DNA of 64,000 nucleotides, taken from Beta vulgaris subsp. vulgaris. Taxonomy: Eukaryota; Streptophyta; Magnoliopsida; Caryophyllales; Amaranthaceae. A program made the translations under genes and the position numbers. This document shows, piece by piece, positions 58,026 to 64,000 of the stretch. The notes under the pieces are model-generated. The model was not told the origin of the DNA. It worked only from the letters and a program-made list of their open reading frames with translations, and made no database searches. Where the stretch lies: NCBI RefSeq assembly GCF_026745355.1, contig NC_079202.1, positions 50,740,169 through 50,804,168 on the forward strand. The letters are read 5' to 3'. Each line of letters begins with the position of its first letter. The stretch's first letter is position 1.

Positions 58026-58373
58026 GGGAGACTGGGAGAGTCCAACTATTACCCATTTTCTTTTAGAAGTCCCGACTATGGATAATTCCCTGCAGGTCTC
58101 AAGTTTACTATCTTGTGATTTTCATAAGTCCTGAGTTACTTATAATCGATTTCAAAGATAAGATTTTTAAATATTTACCATCTCCGAACACTTTTATCAA
58201 GTGGCAAAGACCTATAATATGAAGCTAATGTTTAAAAATTTTACCTTTTATAAGTAATTCAAGACTTGTAAAAATCACAATATGGTAAACTTAAGACCTG
58301 CAGAAAATAATCTATAGTTGGGACTTATAAAAGAAAATGGGTAATAATTGAACCCACTCCTGTGAATTTCTCC
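58026..58373. mobile_element. unclassified inverted-repeat (foldback) element
   Basis: The two halves are inverted copies of about 120-130 bp: the left has TTACCCATTTTCTTTTAGAA and CTGCAGGTCTCAAGTTTAC, the right their complements (TTCTTTTATAAGTCCC and CTGCAGGTCTTAAG on the minus strand). The ends are GGGAGA / TCTCC. A-rich runs occur on both outer sides, but no exact target duplication can be fixed. There is no coding capacity. Confidence 0.65.
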
Positions 58374-59032
58374 TAAAAAAAAATTAGCTATGTTCTTCTA
58401 GAAGTACCTTCAAAAGCTACCGCTACCTTAAAAACGAATTTTCGCAGCTGTCCAAATTACTATATCAAACCTCAAAGCTACCTTAAAACTGCAACATTAC
58501 CCAACATTGCCTTTTAAGTTTTACCTTTCCTAGAGTTTAACTTTATAAAACCTTTATGACCCAAGTCTTGGGAGCAAGGATTTCCCTTACCTTTCTCCCT
58601 TACACAGTTACACTCAAGTATCTGGCCCGTAAATATTTAACCAAGACACAACGCAGGTTGAAGTCTAGACATGGTCCTTCTCCTTTCCATTCTTCAAACA
58701 AAAATACGACCCAAGTCTTCCGACATGATATAGTTTACAACTGTAGCAGAGAGTTCTAATATAGACTTTATTTAAGAAAAAGAAATCTTAGATTCCTACA
58801 TCCATCTCGCGATTAATTATCAAAATTTTAATTCCGGGATCCATCTCAGCTTGTAGCAGACATTTCATGTATCTGCGGTCCTCGATCCAATGTATCTTCT
58901 TACAAATACGGCAACATTAGGTGCAACAAACTGGTGCAACATTAGGTGCCTCATGAAAAAACATGATGAAAGAAAAGTTCACAAAGAGAGATTTACAAAC
59001 ATGGAAGTTTCATCTAAAGCATTGCAGGTCAA
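58374..59032. other. intergenic / 3' flank of TRAPPC4
   Basis: No gene recognised. The part nearest 59032 is probably the 3' UTR of the TRAPPC4 gene (minus strand). Confidence 0.4.
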
Positions 59033-61984
59033 TCATCGTCCTAGCAAAGCAACACGATCCTTCTGCACTGCTTGAGCAAGGTTGATGTCGAAGAGCTCAC
59101 AACGTATGGGCATCTCCATTTCATAGAACGGGTTCTTCAGCACATAATCTGTATACAGCTCATAAATGTGTTTCAAGAGATATTCCATATGCTGTGTCCC
59201 GGGTTCACATACGACAAAAAATTTTGTTCCTGCAAGCAACATCATACAATAAGTCTAGCACGAGCAGAAAACTTGCCATGGTAATCGACTATGCCCTCTC
59301 CAAGTGACAGTTTACAAAAGATTAACAAGAAGTAGATTTTTGGATGTAATCAACAGGGATGCTCAATAAATTCTTGGACCCCTCTAAGCTATAAGTTTGC
59401 GTTGGACATAGACGGAACTCGGAAATAGGCAGGCAGCATGCTACATACCAACAATTTATTAAATATTTCCGCAAATAAATCATAATTACATTTATGTTCC
59501 TATAATCAAATGCCAATTGCTGCCCCCACCAAACCACACACTCTGAGTATTTATCACTCCCAAGTCCTAAACTCAAAACCTCTCCAGGAAACACAAAATG
59601 TAAAAGAAAATAACTGCAAGATAGAAGGTTTATCTGTGGGGTTCCTCAGTATTTGTTGAAGATCCAAATTGTACTCTCACCTTAGAATTTATTCTCTCAT
59701 TAAATTGATACTTATTTTTTTTGCGATTACAGTAACTCCCAAAATTCCAATGATGAGTAATTAGCCGACCCTTGGCAAAGCCTATTAATGTCAAAAGATA
59801 AGCGCTGCTCTAAAGTCTAAACTAAGTAGAAATTCTGAAGTTTTAGAACTAGGATAACAACTTTTTACAAATTTATCTGCTTAACCCAGCTCAGAATAAG
59901 AGTTAAGAAAATCGGTATCCTCAACTGCCTTAGTGAAGGGACCTCTCACAGTTTCGGTTTTCCTAGTTGCTGAGGAATCCCTTATTTCTCAGCTTATAGG
60001 ATATAATTCTTAGGTCGAATATGTCAATCTTCCATAACTCATACTGGTATCAGATGCCAGTGCATGTCCTTGATTATAGGACAAGATCTAAACCACAAGA
60101 AGCGTCCTCTCAAATTCTGATGCTGATCTCAATACGATTCTTACACCTCGGTTTCTTGTTGTTTGAATTTTAAACACTTGTGAGTCCATGGCCTAGATAC
60201 ACACCTTGCTGATTTACCAAGTTCAGTTTTCAAGATAACAGCAGAAGATGATATTTTATGATTTAAACAGCAATAGTGGCTGTCACTACTGCTGATCCTT
60301 AATCCCTCATCCCACGACTACTGTGATATCTAGTTCTTTTGGGGTTATAGTTGATGGTCATTTTGATTCCATCTCTACTAGGACGTGAGAGTTTCTTCTC
60401 ATCTGGCTCCTGGCGATAAATCAATTGTAAAGCGGGATCCATCACTGGTAGGTGCTTCAAAAGCTCCAAGCAATGGTACACTTTGCTTATAGCGTTTACT
60501 TTAGAATTTTATTGGTAACTTGTGATAACAATATCCTATTCCAAAGTATCCTGTTTCAAAGCTGAATAATTAGCACTTCTAATTCACGGCCTTGCTTAAG
60601 TCACTTGGTCTTGCACCTTGTGTGAGTCATTTGACTTATGACTTTGAATGCCTCGATACACCGTTGACCATACCCCCTACATATGGTTGATCTACCTAGT
60701 TAGATTTCAAAGATTATTGGAAAAAAAAATTGTTACGTGGCTGTCAGCCCATCATCATTGTTTTGTTTTCATCCCAAACTAACAATTAAGGGACCGTTCA
60801 GGATCATATGCAATTTTTTTTTGTTTATAATGTAAAAATCATATGATACAAGAGGTATAGTGAACTCAAACTTAGTCATACTTATACTAAATATGTCAAT
60901 TTTGAAAACTCATAGCAGAAAATTGGAAACTACATTTTTTGGTTCCATATTTTGTTTTTACTCTTAAAAAGAACTGAAAACTGGAAACAAAAAAAGATAA
61001 CGAACATTCCCTGAGATATGAAAACTGATCTCATTTTGGGTCTGAAGTCGGTTTAAATAGTTTAAACTTCTTTTCATAAAGTGGGAATAAGTCGGTGTAT
61101 GTTAATTTTTCCAGTTTTGTAACAGAAAACTTAGCTAATTAAGTCATTTTCAAACCCAAAAGATAAGTTTTAGAAACATAGAATATCTAACAGACATAAT
61201 TTATTAACTGGGAGATAAAAGTAGAGACTTCATTGTGATAAAAAAACTAGGCCCTAAAAGAAACACAGATTATCTATTTGTCTCGTAATTAATCGAAAAC
61301 AATACATAGCTCTACAAATTACTTAGATCTAAAAACAACTTTAAATGTTTCATCCTTTGAGAATCATATTCAGTTCTTAATGTTATGCTCAATACCCAGA
61401 CAATTAATCGGACTTCTAATTAAGCAATGCCAAATCATGTGCATTGTTAAACTTCACCATCGAAACGAAAAACTCATTCCATTCAGCCACATATTATCAC
61501 AAATATAGTCATTTCACAGCTAACTTTGTCAATGATAGGCATTATCCTACCTCACTTCATACTAATAAACAGCTCAAACTTGCAAATATCAGACAAAAAG
61601 ACCTACAATTCTGTCATATAACAAGAAATTGAACATTTTAATCAAATTTAAAGGAAATAGGGATGATACCAGTTAGAGATTGAAAGCAATTGAGATCAAA
61701 GGTATCGGCTTCGAGGAGTTCGATTCCGAAACAGCCAGAAACAGGAGATAATTGCTGAGAAATGGCGTGCATTGAGTGCCATAAACTCGCTAATCTCAAT
61801 GTATCATTCGTATCCATTCTACCAGCTGATCCATAATCCTATAAAGTTTATAATAATCTTCATATCTTACAAAATAAAACTTTAAAAAACTGCAACTACT
61901 ATGTAAATTATGAGATGTTTATACCTTATAATATATGAGACCTCCAGATTTGTTGATAATGTAAAAATTATAAATTGCCGCCAT
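59033..61984 (-). CDS. TRAPPC4: TRAPP complex subunit 4 (TRAPPC4/Trs23)
   Basis: Three exons on the minus strand: 61984-61925, 61838-61670 and 59229-59033, GT-AG introns of 86 and 2440 bp, giving 141 residues. The protein starts MAAIYNFYIINKSGGLIYYK, contains NDTLRLASLWHSMHAISQQ and IELLEADTFDLNCFQSLTG, and ends AVQKDRVALLGR. The middle segment GTKFFVVCEPGTQHMEYLLK and YTDYVLKNPFYEMEMPIR is strongly characteristic of TRAPPC4. It has a longin-type fold and, with Bet3, Bet5 and Trs31-type subunits, forms the TRAPP core that activates a Rab GTPase (Ypt1/Rab1) for ER-to-Golgi and Golgi traffic. The length equals that usual in plants, which lack the PDZ-like insert of the animal protein. No damage is seen. 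Confidence 0.96.
59230..61669 (-). other. long intron 2 of TRAPPC4
   Basis: 2440 bp of non-coding DNA between exons 2 and 3. No element with clear ends, RNA gene or foreign ORF is recognised inside it. Confidence 0.6.
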
Positions 61985-64000
61985 TTTTGAACTCCAATTA
62001 ACTTGAGAGGAAAACCCTAATTCACGAATCCTGATTTTTTGGAGGGGATTTTACGATGAATTTGTGGGATTTCAGTTCAAATCAGTGTAAGAAGAGGTGA
62101 AATTGGGAGAGAAATCAAAAGAATTTGATGATACATATCAAAGAAATGAAGTCTAGATTGCGTTCACAAAAAGCAGGGGATCATATAAACTGAAATGATA
62201 ACGAATTTCAACGAAATTTTCAGACGAAGAAGATTAAGTTTAGAACAACAGATTCAAAGTTCTGACAGGAGAATAGTTTTGGGATATTAGATACGTATTA
62301 AGTAACTAATTCTTTTTTCTTATTTGGTTCAATCTCTTCGCACTCCACTACTATTATCAAATACTCTAGTTTGTTATCTTCTTTTTTTTTTCCTCTTTAT
62401 AAGTAACAAAATTCATTAGTTGATCGTAAGGGTTTTCTTTCTCCTTTCATTCCAAAGTTTGAACCAGATACTCAATAAAGATAACACATTTTGTTACCGT
62501 TTTACTCCTTCATTTGATTTCATTCTATGACTTGATATGATCCGAGCTGTCAAAAACTAATTTGATTGGTGGGAATTAATCAAATTACAAGTGTACTCTA
62601 CTTGATCCGACTTGAGAAATTATAATCTAGATTCATCCCCACCTAATAATTTAAGAACATAACCTAATATGTATTAAAATAATGTCAACTCAAAACTAGT
62701 AAAAATTGATAATCTAAGATCTGAACCTGGTATAGTTAGACTTCATAATCTAAGATTTGAATCCTACCTGAAAGAATTCCGAAACTAATTTGACCATATA
62801 AATATTACACTTGGCTTGTATTTGACCTCACATGATCTGTTTTTAACAAATTCATTGTTGACCCACCTTGCACAACCCATAACCTGATCTAGTCCAAACT
62901 TTTTTTATTGACTTATTGTTGGCCCTACATGTTTCAACTTTTTTTCTAGAAGATGTAGCAGTGTGGAAGTATATATATGAGAAGACTAAAGATAAACACA
63001 TGCAACCATGATACTGTTATCCATAGCCCTTTTCAGATGTTAGCTGGTTAAGAGGATCAAGAGGATCAAGAGGAGCAAAGTCAAGCTGTGGATATGCATA
63101 CTTTTGATAACCAATAGAAGGGTTTCCTACACTTGAATAGATCTGTCAATGTGGATGTGAAGGTCAGGTTCGGGTTGGGTCATGTTGATGAGTGACTGAA
63201 GCACAAATGGCGTGTATTTATTTTCCTTTAGGGTTTCTTGCAAGCTAAGCTAAGTTTTGTGGGTTTACCTGGGCGACAATCAAAGTTTATTTCGATTCAT
63301 TGGGTGGCAAGAAAGAGGAGTATCATGAAGCTTGGACGATAGCATTATACCCATATTAGTTTTATTGTTTCGATAGATTTTTGCTTCAAGGTTTTAGTGT
63401 CCTACTTAGGATAGGATTACCTGCTTTGAGCATATTATGAAAGTTTTTTGTTAGGGAGTTTTATCTTTTAAATAATTGTGTGATTTTATTTATCTTAGAC
63501 GTGTATTTTTTGTTTGTTTTATTTTCTTATTGCTTAGTTTTATACTTTGAGATGGATTAAGATTTTCTATAGGAAACTTTGTATATATATATGGCCGGAT
63601 TAATGAATTAAAGAGTAGTTTTGATCGACTAAAATATTTTGAGTACATTGAGCATTGAAAACTGGTTCTCTAACCAAAAAAACACATAGATTGAGATTCG
63701 TGATCATCTCCTAATCGAGGTTAGAGAGAAATCATTTATAGTTCTCGTGAGAATCAAGAGTATTATTCTTTAATTTAGTACTTTAAAAAATTGTTGTTTA
63801 GTTAGACCAATCATAATACTTACTTTTGATTACTCAAAGTATCTTTCTTGATTTAGGTAATAGAAAACACATCACATTTCGAGGCATGGGGTGATCGAGT
63901 CGGGACAGATACAAGTAGGGTCAACTTCAGGTTGGCTCGATCCGGGTTTAGGCTGGCTTGATTTCGGTCGTGCCTACTCGGTGCCAACAATTTGATTAGG
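61985..64000. other. 5' flank of TRAPPC4 and intergenic DNA
   Basis: 61985 to about 62300 is probably the 5' UTR and promoter of TRAPPC4. Beyond that is AT-rich DNA without a gene. A short AAGAGGATC tandem (about 63051-63076) and, near 63890-63990, phrases such as GGCTCGATCCGGGTTTAGG that look like dispersed repeat debris are the only notable items. Confidence 0.45.

Overview
This window reads as plant nuclear DNA, most likely from a eudicot. It is AT-rich, has spliced genes with GT-AG introns, and carries Stowaway, Tourist, CACTA, Helitron, MULE-like, SINE and Ty1/copia elements. A beet/spinach/quinoa-type Caryophyllales genome is my guess, but the sequence itself does not prove it. I see no bacterial, organellar or viral block.

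Layout. Positions 1-6.7 kb are repeat-rich intergenic DNA: a large Tourist-like element, a probable LTR remnant, two Stowaway-type MITEs, a 288-bp tandem duplication and a tRNA-Gln(UUG) gene. Positions 6.7-21.1 kb hold a CACTA transposon (6742-8160, TSD TAA). Its right half, plus about 0.8 kb of neighbouring DNA, has been amplified into nine head-to-tail units of about 1.3 kb; one unit carries a 1.7-kb solo-LTR-like insertion. Positions 22.6-26.1 kb encode a three-exon TLC-domain membrane protein, followed on the other strand by a second identical tRNA-Gln gene.

Positions 26.4-51.3 kb are a tandem segmental duplication (copy A about 26444-41733, copy B about 41734-51325). Each copy has one coding-intact CC-NBS-LRR disease-resistance gene split by an intron inside the P-loop. 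Copy A was then hit by a Helitron, two Stowaway-type MITEs, a MULE-like foldback element and a copia retrotransposon. Copy B supplies the matching empty sites, so the two copies act as an internal clock. The duplication carried along the last exon of the neighbouring FPP gene, leaving a truncated pseudogene in copy A that the copia element then split.

Positions 50.5-55.9 kb (minus strand) encode an 846-residue filament-like plant protein (FPP). Positions 59.0-62.0 kb (minus strand) encode the TRAPP subunit TRAPPC4/Trs23 (141 residues, three exons). Between them lie a Stowaway, a tRNA-derived SINE with clear target-site duplications and an unclassified inverted-repeat element.

The genes do not form one pathway. 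Two are housekeeping trafficking/coiled-coil genes, one is a membrane TLC protein and two are immune receptors. The most unusual items are the chimeric CACTA-derived tandem array, the GC-AG versus GT-AG P-loop intron of the two NLR paralogues, the stop-codon loss in the second NLR, and the set of element insertions that can be ordered against the duplication.
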